The notes beneath the pieces are model-generated. The model did not search any database. It had not been told where the DNA came from and saw nothing but the letters and a program-made list of their open reading frames with translations. Made by a program: the position numbers and the translations under genes. A stretch of 64,000 bases of DNA from Natrialba magadii ATCC 43099 (GTDB taxonomy: Archaea; Halobacteriota; Halobacteria; Halobacteriales; Natrialbaceae): the NCBI RefSeq assembly GCF_000025625.1, contig NC_013922.1:3410001-3474000 (forward strand), given 5' to 3'. Of the stretch, positions 25,892-35,101 are shown one piece after another. The first letter of the stretch is position 1. Each line of letters begins with the position of its first letter.

Positions 25892-26848
25892 ATGACACAG
25901 TTTGGCTACACCCTCTCGAGCGAGGAGCACGGCCCGACCGAACTCGTCGAGTACGCACAACGCGCCGAGGAAATCGGCTTCGACTTCGTCTCGATTTCGG
26001 ATCACTTCCATCCGTGGGTCTCCGCGCAGGGAGAGTCGGCGTTTGTCTGGTCCACGCTGGGAGCCATCGCGACGGCGACCGACGAAATCGAAGTCGGGGT
26101 CGGCGTTACCTGCCCGACGATGCGAATTCATCCGGTCAACGTCGCCCACGCAGTCGCGACGGTCGACGTGATGTTCGACGACCGGTTCACGTTCGGCGTC
26201 GGCACCGGCGAGAATTTAAACGAGCACGTCACCGGCCAGCGATGGCCCGAACACGACGTTCGCCTGGAGATGTTAGAGGAGGCGATGGACGTGATGCGAA
26301 AACTCTGGACCGGCCAGACGACGAGCCATCACGGCGAACACTACACGGTCGAGAACGCTCGGCTCTACACGGTGCCAGACGACCAGCCGACCACCATCGC
26401 GAGCGCGTTCGGTCCGCAGACGGCCCGCTGGGCTGCAGGCCACGGCGACGGCATCTGGTGTTCCGGACCGAAAGGCGAGGTCGTCGAAGCGTACAGAGAC
26501 GCCGGCGGCGAGGGGCCAGCCTACACGCAACTGCACATGTGCTATGCCGAGAACGAGGACGAGGCCGTCGACACTGTCCACGAGTACTGGCCCAACGGCT
26601 CCATTCCGGGCGAACTCGGTCAGGAACTCCCCACGCCGGCGCACTTCCAGCAGGCCGCCCAGCTGGTCGAACGCGAGGACATCGCCGAGGGAAGCACCGT
26701 CACCGGCCCGGACCCAGACGCTCACATCGACAGCATCGAACAGGCGATCGACGCGGGCTACGACCACGTCTACGTCCACCAGATCGGCCCCGAGCAGGAA
26801 GAGGCACTCGAGTTCTACGAGGAAGAAGTGCTGCCCGCGGTTCGGTGA
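25892..26848 (+). CDS. F420-dependent LLM-class oxidoreductase (F420-G6PDH-like family)
   Basis: The 318-aa TIM-barrel protein starts MTQFGYTLSSEEHGPTELVE and shows the coenzyme-F420 luciferase-like pattern: FVSISDHFHPWVSAQGES, VGVTCPTMRIHPVNVAHA, FTFGVGTGENLNEHVTG, and a C-terminal YDHVYVHQIGP. This matches the TIGR03557 family, related to F420-dependent glucose-6-phosphate dehydrogenase, but the sugar-phosphate residues cannot be confirmed by eye. It reads divergently from the phosphoesterase gene. Hydride transfer between F420 and an alcohol or sugar is expected. Confidence 0.9.
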   Translation: MTQFGYTLSSEEHGPTELVEYAQRAEEIGFDFVSISDHFHPWVSAQGESAFVWSTLGAIATATDEIEVGVGVTCPTMRIHPVNVAHAVATVDVMFDDRFTFGVGTGENLNEHVTGQRWPEHDVRLEMLEEAMDVMRKLWTGQTTSHHGEHYTVENARLYTVPDDQPTTIASAFGPQTARWAAGHGDGIWCSGPKGEVVEAYRDAGGEGPAYTQLHMCYAENEDEAVDTVHEYWPNGSIPGELGQELPTPAHFQQAAQLVEREDIAEGSTVTGPDPDAHIDSIEQAIDAGYDHVYVHQIGPEQEEALEFYEEEVLPAVR

Positions 26849-26903
26849 GAACGAGCGGTTCAGGACAGTCGTGGTTCCAGCGGTCCGTTCTCGGTCGCCG
26901 TGC

Positions 26904-27092
26904 TCACTCCCCGTCCTTGTCCTTGTCCCCGTCCCCGTCCCCGTCCCCGTCCCCGTCCCCGCCCCCGTCCCTGACCCGTGAACGGCCATCGTTCTGGCGC
27001 TCCGACTGCCACCAGCTCATCGCGAGGGTTGGCAGGAAGAGCAGGACACCACCCACGACGAGCACCACGACAAACAGGAGGAACTCGAGCAT
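26904..27092 (-). CDS. Small membrane protein with Gly-Asp tail
   Basis: A 62-aa frame starting MLEFLLFVVVLVVGGVLLFL with one membrane helix, a short basic segment, and a C-terminal Gly-Asp repeat encoded by a GTCCCC hexamer array (26926-26972, on the plus strand). Single-helix acidic-tail proteins of this kind are common in haloarchaea. The ATG at 27092 is preferred over one at 27113. Function unknown. Confidence 0.55.
   Translation of the reverse strand: MLEFLLFVVVLVVGGVLLFLPTLAMSWWQSERQNDGRSRVRDGGGDGDGDGDGDGDKDKDGE
26926..26972. repeat. GTCCCC hexamer array
   Basis: About seven near-perfect units, reading as Gly-Asp codons in the minus-strand small membrane protein. Confidence 0.9.
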
Positions 27093-27305
27093 CGTTCTGT
27101 CTCGACAGTACACGGTGTCGAGACCTTACTGTTTCGTCCCGACACGTTTTCAGAGAATATGAGTGTGGGAAAATTGGTACTCGAAACGGCCGTATTCCAG
27201 ACGCTCAGAGATATTCAGTGCTGATCAGTCAGTTTCAATTCGTCTTCGCGTCAGGTGGCAAATTACAGTCTCCCAAGAACCCCGATACGCCTAAGGCACC
27301 GAGCC

Positions 27306-27325
27306 GTGTACGTGTACACGTACAC
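27306..27325. promoter_or_regulatory. 20-bp perfect palindrome, probable vapBC operator
   Basis: The 20 bases from 27306 equal their own reverse complement and are built from TACACG-type hexamers that continue to 27339. The VapB ATG is at 27340, so in a leaderless promoter this sits exactly where TBP binds (about -25 to -34). Confidence 0.7.
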
Positions 27326-27339
27326 GTACACGTAGACGT

Positions 27340-27579
27340 ATGGGAACGAAGAACATTACAATCACGACGGAAGCGTACCAGAATCTCAAAGCGCACAAAC
27401 GGGATGACGAGAGCTTTACGGACACGATCCTGCGCCTCACCGAGGCAGACAAGGACGTCATGAAGGGGTTCGGCATGCTCGCCGAGGACGACGGCTTCCC
27501 AGATTCGAGCGAGCGTACTCGAGTCAATCTCGATGAGGCGTTCGACGAGCGAGGGGAGCGACGGGACCGGAGCCTCTGA
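27340..27579 (+). CDS. vapB: VapB-type antitoxin
   Basis: The 79-aa protein starts MGTKNITITTEAYQNLKAHK, then SFTDTILRL, which is the archaeal VAPB_antitox (PF02697-type) DNA-binding segment. The C-terminal half is acidic and probably wraps the toxin. It precedes a PIN-domain toxin by one base, the usual antitoxin-first order. It is expected to neutralise VapC and, alone or with VapC, to bind the palindrome at its own start. Confidence 0.88.
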   Translation: MGTKNITITTEAYQNLKAHKRDDESFTDTILRLTEADKDVMKGFGMLAEDDGFPDSSERTRVNLDEAFDERGERRDRSL

Positions 27580-27580
27580 G

Positions 27581-27961
27581 ATGATCGCACTGGATGCGTC
27601 GTTCGTGATCGACTATCTGAACGGCGTCGAGGCAACACGGTCGTTTCTGGAGCAGCGAGACGAACTGGTCTACTACGTGCCGACGCTGGCGCTGTTCGAA
27701 GTCGCCCGGGAAGCGGCCTGGGCCGAGAGCCGATCAGTCGCGGACGTACTGGCGGGGATCGACTGGACAGAGCCGCTGGCGTTCGACGCGGGTGCGAGTC
27801 GAGAAGCGGTGCAGATTCACGCGGAACTGCTCGAAAACGGGACGCCGATCAACGCGGCCGATGTGATGATCGCCGGCATCTGTCGACATCACGGTGCGTC
27901 GCTGGTCACGCGCGACGGCGACTTTACGGACGTTTCCGGTCTGGAACTGGTCGGCTACTGA
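27581..27961 (+). CDS. vapC: VapC-type PIN-domain toxin
   Basis: The 126-aa PIN-domain protein shows the acidic metal-binding set in order: MIALDASFVIDYL (Asp5), LALFEVARE, PINAADVMIAG and SLVTRDGDFTDV. Family members cleave RNA, often tRNA or rRNA, when not bound by VapB. The ATG follows the vapB stop by one base (TGAgATG). A longer frame to 27533 would overlap vapB and is not used. Confidence 0.9.
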   Translation: MIALDASFVIDYLNGVEATRSFLEQRDELVYYVPTLALFEVAREAAWAESRSVADVLAGIDWTEPLAFDAGASREAVQIHAELLENGTPINAADVMIAGICRHHGASLVTRDGDFTDVSGLELVGY

Positions 27962-28107
27962 GGAGGGCGTTGCTCTCCGCTGTGGTTCCATATAGGATTC
28001 TGCCAAGTACGAGAGACAGAGACTGTGATACTGGCAGTGGCAACGGTAGTGACAGCAAGCAGCGAGACACAAAAGCAAACCGAGAACGTGAACTGAACGC
28101 AGCGACG

Positions 28108-29361
28108 TTATGCGTCTTCGTACAGCGGATTCGCCGCACAGAGCTCGTCGACTTCCGCACGAACCGACTCGAGTACGTCCTCGTCGTCCGGGTCGTCGAT
28201 CACGCGGGCGATGAGGTCGGCGACCGTTCGGCAGTCGTCTTCGTCGAAGCCGCGGGTCGTCAGCGCCGGCGTGCCGGCGCGGATACCCGACGGATCGAAC
28301 GCCGAGCGGGTCTCGCCGGGCACCGTGTTGCCGTTGAGGACGATGCCGGCGTCCTCGAGTGCCTCCTCGGCGTCGCCGCCGGAGGTGTCGGGGTGGCTCT
28401 CGCGCAGGTCGACGAGCACGAGGTGGTTGTCGGTGCCCTCGGAGACGAGCGAGAAGCCGTGTTCTGCGAGCTGGTCGCCGAGCGCCTTCGCGTTGGCGAC
28501 GGTTTGTTCGGCGTAGTCTTCGAATTCGGGTTCCAGTGCTTCTTTGAAGCCGACGGCCTTGCCGGCGACGTTGTGCATGAGCGGGCCGCCCTGGCCGCCG
28601 GGGAAGACGGCGGAGTCGACATCGTCAGCGTACTCTTCCTTGCACATGACGATGCCGCCGCGGCCGGAACGGATCGTCTTGTGGGTCGAGCCGGTGACGA
28701 AGTCGGCGGTGCCGACCGGTGAGGAGTGAACGCCGGCGGCGACGAGCCCGGTGATGTGGGCGATGTCTGCGAGGTGGAGTGCGTCGACGTCGTCGGCGAC
28801 GTCCTGAATGCGCTCCCACTCGATCTCGCGTGGGTAGGCGGAGTAGCCCGAGACGATGATGTCCGGTTCGAACTCGGCGGCCTGTGCTTCGAGTCCGTCG
28901 TAGTCGATGTAGCCCGTCTCAGCGTCGACCTCGTACTGTTCGACGTCGTAGAACTGGCCGACGAAGTTCGCCGGGTGGCCGTGGCTCAGGTGGCCGCCGT
29001 GGGTCAGATCCAGCGAGAGGATCTTATCGCCCGGTTCGAGCATCGCGAAGTAGACGGCCTGGTTGGCCTGTGTACCCGAGTGAGGCTGGACGTTAACGTG
29101 GTCGGCACCGAACAGTTCCGTGGCGCGCTCGATGGCGAGTTCCTCGACCTCGTCGGCGTACTCACAGCCGCCGTAGTAACGCGAGCCGGGGTAGCCCTCG
29201 GCGTACTTGTTCGTCAGCGCGCTCCCCTGGGCGTCGATGACGGCCTCGCTGACGTGGTTCTCGCTCGCGATCATCTGCAGGGACGATCGCTGGCGGTCTA
29301 CCTCTCCCTCGAGTGCGTCGGCGACGGCGGGATCGACCTCCCGTACGTGCTCGTGGTCCAT
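28108..29361 (-). CDS. glyA: Serine hydroxymethyltransferase
   Basis: Interconverts serine and glycine with a C1 carrier. The 417-aa PLP enzyme begins MDHEHVREVDPAVADALEGE and shows MIASENHVSEAV, TNKYAEGYPGSRYYGGCEY and NVQPHSGTQANQAVY. The lysine PLP-site motif appears as VTGSTHKTIRSGRGG. The frame runs open to 29565 through an 11-bp repeat array; those residues (DHYTTT repeats) are not protein-like, so the ATG at 29361 is used. The enzyme feeds the one-carbon and methylation pools. Confidence 0.97.
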   Translation of the reverse strand: MDHEHVREVDPAVADALEGEVDRQRSSLQMIASENHVSEAVIDAQGSALTNKYAEGYPGSRYYGGCEYADEVEELAIERATELFGADHVNVQPHSGTQANQAVYFAMLEPGDKILSLDLTHGGHLSHGHPANFVGQFYDVEQYEVDAETGYIDYDGLEAQAAEFEPDIIVSGYSAYPREIEWERIQDVADDVDALHLADIAHITGLVAAGVHSSPVGTADFVTGSTHKTIRSGRGGIVMCKEEYADDVDSAVFPGGQGGPLMHNVAGKAVGFKEALEPEFEDYAEQTVANAKALGDQLAEHGFSLVSEGTDNHLVLVDLRESHPDTSGGDAEEALEDAGIVLNGNTVPGETRSAFDPSGIRAGTPALTTRGFDEDDCRTVADLIARVIDDPDDEDVLESVRAEVDELCAANPLYEDA

Positions 29362-29716
29362 GTGCGAAGTGGTGTTTGGCTGCTGTATAAGTGTACCTCT
29401 CTTCGGCAAGCCGAGCCACGAACACAAGCGATTGCAGTGGTCGTGCAGTGGCCGTGTAGTGGTCGTACAGTGGCCGTGTAGTGGCCGTGTAGTGGTCGTG
29501 CAGTGGTCGTGTAGTGGTCGTGCAGTGGTCGTGTAGTGGTCGTGCAGTGGTCGTGTAGTGGTCAAAGTGGTCGTGCAGTGGTCAAAGTGGCAAGAGTTGT
29601 CAGTCTAACTGATAGGTTCTCGCGTCCGGTGGCAGTCAACTGCCAGCTGTCGTGTTCCCTGCAAGCGATTACCATCCGATACAACTAACTACCTCGCGTT
29701 TGATCTGTCGTATTGA
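29362..29716. promoter_or_regulatory. Divergent region between glyA and CHAT gene, with 11-bp array
   Basis: Contains the 11-bp minisatellite (29440-29589) nearest glyA. A less repetitive part next to the CHAT gene must hold its promoter. Confidence 0.5.
29440..29589. repeat. 11-bp tandem repeat, 11 consecutive copies plus shorter variants
   Basis: Units of the type GTCGTGTAGTG or GTCGTGCAGTG run from 29440 to 29560. After that, two 9-bp GTCAAAGTG variants alternate with one more full unit. Each unit is about one helical turn long. The array lies upstream of glyA and is not coding. Confidence 0.93.
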
Positions 29717-32017
29717 ATGCTCGTGTGGGATGAGCGACAGGATGGTGTTCGCGTTACCGACACTGACAGCGCCACGCTGGCGATTACTGGTACAGGATTT
29801 GCCATTCGTGACTGCGATCCTGACCTTCCGCGCCCGGTCGACGAAACCCTCTCGGTACAGGCAAGCGAGCTCCGCTTTCCACACGCCGTCGTCTACGCCT
29901 TCCCGATGGATTCGTCGTCACCGATCGAACTCGACCCTTGCGGCGATCTGCTCACGCTGCCGCCCGGCGAGTACGTCGTGGACATCGACACCGAAATCAA
30001 GAGCTACCTCCAGTTTCACAGTTCGGCCCGTATCGAACGGACCGACGACTTCGAATCCGTGGTGGTTTCGTTTCCCGAACGGACTACCGTCGACCTCGGT
30101 TTTCGCAGCCACCACGAGTTCCCCGCCGATACTATCACCGTCCCTGACTCCCCTTCGGCGCTTGCGACCGCCATCTCGCATCTGGCCTCCTCGCACAAGA
30201 CGACGAGCGCTGACCGATCCTATCCGACCCTCCGGGGCCATCCGCCACTTCTCGAGTCCGGCGATGAACTCCACGTCCCTGACTGCATCCGAGCCGACAC
30301 ACCCGAAACCGGAATCGAACTCGTCGTCCCGCCCTGCTACGAGTCGATCTATCTCGTCGCGCCACTCGCGTACTACCTGCAGGCCCGGCTTCGGACCGAC
30401 GCGTCGCTCTGTCCCGACCCAGCGGCCGGTGTCGTGCTCCACCTCTCCGACCTCGACATCGACCACCACCTCGCCGGCTCGCCCGCACTCGAGTCCGACG
30501 TCACAGAACTCCTCCGGCAGACGTTCTTCCTCGACTGCCTGGTTCGCAACGCCGGCCCCTACGGGACGGCGTTAGCGGAGGAAGCAGCCCTCGACGAGGA
30601 GCAGGTCGATATCGAGCCGGCACAGCTCTACGAGGCAACACCCCAGGAGCGGCTGGCGGCCTCCCTCGATATTCCGTTCGACGCCATCGAGTCCCACCTG
30701 CCGGAGTGGCATCTCGCGACGTACGTTGCGCCCGAGTACGAGCACGTCGAGACGCTCCCGTTCCTGCTGGATCGGCTCAGTCTGCTCTACCGGCCGGAAA
30801 CCTCACGCCTCGACGGCCAGGAACTGGTCGACCGGTCGCTCACCGCCTGCTACCGCGGCGGCGCTCGGTCCGGTCCCAGCGGGGATGTCGCGTCCGTCGA
30901 CATCGTCAAACCCGAACTGCGACACGGGCGAGTCCACGGCTGGCTCGCAGACGGCGTCCCGATCGACGTCTTCAACGCTGCCCCCGAGGCGTACGCGAAC
31001 CGACTCGAGTTCCTCGAGCGGGCGAGCGAGGAGACGTCGGTCTGTGTCGTCCTGAATGATCCAGAGATGGCCGGCGAACACAACGACGTTTCGGAAATCT
31101 ATCGCGCGCGGTCGGGTGAGTTACCGATGAGCGTCACGATCACTGAAGGGGCTACGACGGACGAACTTGCGCGAATCTTCGAGGACGGGGCGGATTTCGT
31201 CCACTACATTGGCCACTGTGATGAGGCTGGTCTGCGTTGTCCAGACGGCCACCTGTCGATGACGAGTCTCGACCGCTGTGAGACGCAAACGTTCTTTCTC
31301 AACGCCTGTGGGTCGTTCTACGAGGGACGGACACTGATCGAGAAGGGAAGCGTCGCGGGAGCCGTCACCGTCAGGACAGTGCTGAACGAACACGCCGTCA
31401 AGGTCGGGTCGACCTTCGCAAAGCTGCTGGTCCACGGGTTCAGTATCGAACGAGCACTGGCGCTCGCTCGACGGCGGATCATCATGGGCAAGGACTACAC
31501 TGTCGTCGGCGACGGCACTCACTCGCTCACACAGGGTGAACACCGCCTCCCGACGACGGTTCGCGTCGACGAACTCGATGCAGCAACTGGGGAGACAGTA
31601 TCAGAGCTGCGAGCGGAGACGAACGTTACCGACACTGACACTAACACTAACACTGACACTGACACCGGCACCGGCACCGGCACTGACACCAGCACTGCCG
31701 ATACCGATACCCGTACCGGTACCGGTACCGTACTTGAGTACCCACGCGATACCACTCCTCCCCAAACTAATGCTGATGCCGAAACTGGTGACGAGCGGTA
31801 TCTGGTCACGATCGACTGCTACTCGCCGCGCCTTACGGGGTCGTACTACTTTCCCCATACTGCAGACAACGAGGTAGCGTACCTCTGTGGGTCGGAGTCG
31901 ACGTTCGTGCTCTCGGCGTCGGAACTCGTGACGTTGCTCAAAGAAACGTCAGCGTCGGTGATCTACGATGGCGACATCGAGTGGTCGCACGCGATCTGGC
32001 CGACGTTCGAACCGTGA
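29717..32017 (+). CDS. CHAT-domain (caspase-like) protein
   Basis: The 766-aa protein has a long N-terminal region of unknown fold (about 1-430), a CHAT/caspase-like domain (about 430-620), and a C-terminal tail beyond a repeat-coded Thr/Asp/Asn/Gly linker (about 635-675). The caspase-like dyad is visible: His in FVHYIGHCDEAG (residue 500) and Cys in FFLNACGSFYEG (residue 531). A helix IEKGSVAGAVTVRTVL follows, as in CHAT proteins. CHAT proteins are proteases, some acting as triggered effectors in bacterial defence. No gasdermin, TPR or sensor partner is recognised beside it, so its substrate and trigger are unknown. The divergent glyA and the downstream tbsP-like gene appear unrelated. Confidence 0.85.
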   Translation: MLVWDERQDGVRVTDTDSATLAITGTGFAIRDCDPDLPRPVDETLSVQASELRFPHAVVYAFPMDSSSPIELDPCGDLLTLPPGEYVVDIDTEIKSYLQFHSSARIERTDDFESVVVSFPERTTVDLGFRSHHEFPADTITVPDSPSALATAISHLASSHKTTSADRSYPTLRGHPPLLESGDELHVPDCIRADTPETGIELVVPPCYESIYLVAPLAYYLQARLRTDASLCPDPAAGVVLHLSDLDIDHHLAGSPALESDVTELLRQTFFLDCLVRNAGPYGTALAEEAALDEEQVDIEPAQLYEATPQERLAASLDIPFDAIESHLPEWHLATYVAPEYEHVETLPFLLDRLSLLYRPETSRLDGQELVDRSLTACYRGGARSGPSGDVASVDIVKPELRHGRVHGWLADGVPIDVFNAAPEAYANRLEFLERASEETSVCVVLNDPEMAGEHNDVSEIYRARSGELPMSVTITEGATTDELARIFEDGADFVHYIGHCDEAGLRCPDGHLSMTSLDRCETQTFFLNACGSFYEGRTLIEKGSVAGAVTVRTVLNEHAVKVGSTFAKLLVHGFSIERALALARRRIIMGKDYTVVGDGTHSLTQGEHRLPTTVRVDELDAATGETVSELRAETNVTDTDTNTNTDTDTGTGTGTDTSTADTDTRTGTGTVLEYPRDTTPPQTNADAETGDERYLVTIDCYSPRLTGSYYFPHTADNEVAYLCGSESTFVLSASELVTLLKETSASVIYDGDIEWSHAIWPTFEP
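31628..31735. repeat. Repeat-coded linker in CHAT gene
   Basis: Imperfect hexamers (ACTGAC, ACTAAC, GGCACC, GGTACC types) in frame encode a Thr/Asp/Asn/Gly linker after the CHAT domain. Confidence 0.85.
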
Positions 32018-32603
32018 GAATTGGCAGGAAAGTGACGCGGGCTTCTCGAGTTGTGGGTGGTAGTGCTGGGTCAGGTGTCTCTGGAGAGTTGTTGTTTGCG
32101 GGCCGAGACTGTGTTGGGGTTGAGTTGGGTTGAGATTGGGGTGGTGTTGAGTTGGGATCGTGATAGGAAACAGGGTGGTTTATAACTGAAACTGGAGTCG
32201 ATGCTGGAGGCCAACCGCGAACCTAGGGGCCGCCGTACGTACTCACACGCTCCATCCTGACTCGAGAGGCCACAGTTCGAATCTGTGCGCTAACTGCGAG
32301 AACGGAGTGGTGGAGGGTCCGAACGGCAGTCCAGGGGCGGGTATGTGGAACAACCATACAGACTAACAATACCAGAACAAGTGCATATAATTAGTGCAAA
32401 GTTTACTTGTTTTAGAGAATGTATTAAACACCCGACTTCGTCACGTTGAGATTCGTAATCAGTTCATGTAGATCAGATAAACATATCTGTGCAATGAATA
32501 ACAACCGGACAAAAATTACTGGCTCGTCAATTAGGTGAGAAGTTCTGCCGTGAGTAGAGCCACCAAAATTAAGTACTACGCACTCGTTTACTTCTGTAGA
32601 GAG
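32018..32603. other. Intergenic region, AT-rich before the TbsP-type gene
   Basis: About 585 nt. 32090-32150 has a degenerate GGGTTGAG-like repetition. 32350-32600 is AT-rich and likely holds the promoter of the TbsP-type gene; the CCACCAAAATTAAG at about 32559-32572 is a candidate BRE/TATA. No gene is recognised. Confidence 0.5.
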
Positions 32604-33422
32604 ATGGCTTCGAATTTACTCAACCACCAGATTGACGATATACTGGAATCGATTCTCGAAGATGCAAGCGGTAACGTGTACATGGTCAACCCGTCACGGG
32701 ATGCTATCGAGGAGTTCATTTCCGTCGCCACAGCGTTCGACGACTCGCTCCCGTCGGTCCACATGCTCGCCGACGAACGCACCCTGAAAGCGGTCATGGA
32801 CGACTTCATCGTCGCCTCGAACGCAGCGGACCTCATCAGCGAGGGCGCACTCGCACTTCACACCCTCGATGAGGCACCTGAGAACTCGCTGCTCGTCACG
32901 GACGAGCGCGTCATCGCCGTCGTTCACGCCGGCGACCGCGTCGGCGGCCTCGTCACCGACGACGACAGTTTCGTCGAGGACACCTACGATACCTACGCGG
33001 CCCGCTGGGAGGACGCCTCCGCGTTCAACCTCCGGACACCGCCGATTACGGACGTTCGCGAGACGCTCGCCGACGAGATCAGTCCCGACGCCGAGGAGGA
33101 CTTTACGGCGATCCTCAACTCGCTCGAGACCGCTCGCGGCGACGGCGACGGCCTCGACGAAGTCACGATTTCGCTGCTCGTCGCGGCGAAGAACGAGGCC
33201 CTGCTGTACGATATCAGCAAGTGGGGAGAGGACGTGGGCATCGCCAGCAAGGCGACGTTCAGCCGCACGAAGACCAAACTCGAGGACATGGGCCTGATCG
33301 ACACCGAGAAGGTTCCGATCGATGTCGGCCGCCCACGACTTCGGCTGAAGATCGGTGACGACCGCCTGCGCGAGGCCGACAACGGCCAGCTCGCGACAGT
33401 TGCACAGTCGATTCTGAACTAA
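32604..33422 (+). CDS. TbsP-type transcriptional regulator (DUF5821 family)
   Basis: The 272-aa protein starts MASNLLNHQIDDILESILED and continues MVNPSRDAIEEFI, LADERTLKAVMDDFIVAS and NSLLVTDERVIAVVHAGDRV. Its C-terminal winged helix carries VTISLLVAAKNEALLYDIS and KATFSRTKTKLEDMGLIDTE. This matches the haloarchaeal DUF5821/TbsP family; TbsP in Haloferax works with TrmB on central-carbon genes. The family assignment is from memory of its pattern. The ATG at 32604 follows an AT-rich promoter region; the longer frame to 32535 adds non-conserved residues. Confidence 0.8.
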   Translation: MASNLLNHQIDDILESILEDASGNVYMVNPSRDAIEEFISVATAFDDSLPSVHMLADERTLKAVMDDFIVASNAADLISEGALALHTLDEAPENSLLVTDERVIAVVHAGDRVGGLVTDDDSFVEDTYDTYAARWEDASAFNLRTPPITDVRETLADEISPDAEEDFTAILNSLETARGDGDGLDEVTISLLVAAKNEALLYDISKWGEDVGIASKATFSRTKTKLEDMGLIDTEKVPIDVGRPRLRLKIGDDRLREADNGQLATVAQSILN

Positions 33423-33588
33423 CCCCTTTTGCCCCCTTTCGAGCGGTTGTGCGTTGGTGAACAGGTGTCGACTTTGTGCACCACTGTGTCGTACTCATAG
33501 CGACACTGATCGCTCAGCAGTCGAAACCGTCGGACGCCACGCCGGAAGAAACCAGAATCAACTTGAAACAGCCAATACGAGTGACACT

Positions 33589-35089
33589 ATGTCTGGCGTG
33601 GTCTCCCGACGAACGCTCCTCCAGTCGATCGGTATTGGGGCAGCGGTGCCAGCGATCGAGACAGTGACAGGGTCGAAAACGAGTCAGTTGTCGTTTCGTG
33701 ACCAGTCGCCGCCAGTAACGTGGTCACAGACCTACGACCCGGGCGGACTGGCAACCGACTCGAGCGTGAACGATCACATCGTTGTCTCCGATCTCCAGCC
33801 GAGCAGCCACGGCGTGCTAGCGGTCGGATACGGTTACACTGCAGACGCGGGCCACGGCTGGATCACGAGTATCGACGGCTCCGGCCACCGCCAGTGGGAA
33901 CACGTGTTCGACGGAAACGTGGAGTTTCGCGCTATCGAGTCGGCCCAGTCCGACGGCGATAGTGATCGGTCCGAACCACACGATGCGATCGTCTGCGGTG
34001 CAACGAACTCGACAGTGCGGCCCGAGGCGGGTGCCAGAAATTTCGATCCGTACTGTGCCCGTCTCGATGATGAAGGAGAACTCACGGTGGGGTCTCACGT
34101 ATCAAACGGACCACTCATACGGTGGAACATACGGTAACAGTAACAGTAACAGTAACAGCAGCAGTAACAGTGGTGGTACTCTCGGGGGAAGCGGCCGACT
34201 ATTCGACATGGCGGCTGTCGGCAACCGCTACGTCGCCGTCGGAATCGAGAGCGAGAACCGGCGGCTGCCCTCTGCGATCTCGATCGCCGATAGCGGAGAT
34301 CTCGAGTGGCGCTGGCAGCACCCTGCCGACGAACGAGGCACGACCTGGGCGGTCACAGCTCTCGGCGCCGACGTCGTACTCGTCGGTTCCTTGAGAGTGG
34401 ACAATCAAGACGGTGAGACACCGTGGATCGCCAGAGTCGATGCGAACGGCGAGACGGTCTGGGAAACGTTCCTCTGGGATGAGGCTGACGACGCCAGACT
34501 CACCACCGTCACCCGCGGTCCCGACGAAACCGTCTTCGTCGCCGGAACCAGTGAGGGAGGCGAGATCGGATCGTTCGCGGTCGACGACCACGACGGTGAC
34601 GTACAGTGGCGTCGCACCACCGACGAGACTGTGTCGGAACTCGAGGACGTGGAGGCACTCGGCGACGGCTACGCTCTCGTCGGCTCCCGCGAAACCGACG
34701 ACGGAACGGCAGCCTGGGTAGGCGTGCTGGCTCAGGACGGAGAGACAGTCTGGACGACGACTCTCACCGAGGAGCGCCGCACTACCGGGACCTCCATCTG
34801 TGAAACCGCCGACGGAGGCCTCCTCGTCGGCGGTGAGACGAGAAACGACGCTTCACGTGCGTGGCTCGCCAAACTCGGTGGCGATGCGGAGGTCGAAGAC
34901 AGGTGGGAGATGCCATCCCCATCGTTGCCGGGTTGGGTCACACCGTTTGTCGCTGGTATCGGAATCGGTGGCGGAGTCGCCGGCGTACTTGCACGTCGCC
35001 GGTCTGGAGCAACAGCGAGTGCGACCGCTGGAGCGAGCGACCAGACCGACGACCCGTCGAATGACGCAAACCCCAAGTCCTCGCCGTGA
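33589..35089 (+). pseudogene. Frameshifted Tat-exported beta-propeller protein
   Basis: The gene starts at 33589 with MSGVVSRRTLLQSIGIGAA (twin-Arg Tat signal). It continues in one frame to about 34085, where repeat signatures such as ARLDDEGEL break off into an unrelated tail ending at 34137. The neighbouring frame then resumes the pattern, reading RWGLTYQTDHSYGG, and keeps PQQ-propeller-like blades (ARVDANGETVWETFLW, GVLAQDGETVWTTTL) to a C-terminal membrane helix (WVTPFVAGIGIGGGVAGVLA) and stop at 35089. One extra base within 34081-34087 explains the shift. Restored, it would be an exported, C-terminally anchored propeller of about 500 aa. It could be a real mutation, a sequencing error or a recoding site. 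Confidence 0.8.
34132..34175. repeat. AACAGT-type array after the frameshift
   Basis: Near-perfect AACAGT hexamers encode Asn-Ser in the downstream frame of the propeller gene, about 50 bp after the inferred frameshift. Confidence 0.85.
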
Positions 35090-35101
35090 GATGGGTCGTG
35101 T

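Noticed and set aside
29440-29565. N-terminal extension of serine hydroxymethyltransferase reading through the 11-bp array
   Set aside because: The extra residues are repeat translation (DHYTTT), and the family N-terminus begins at 29361.
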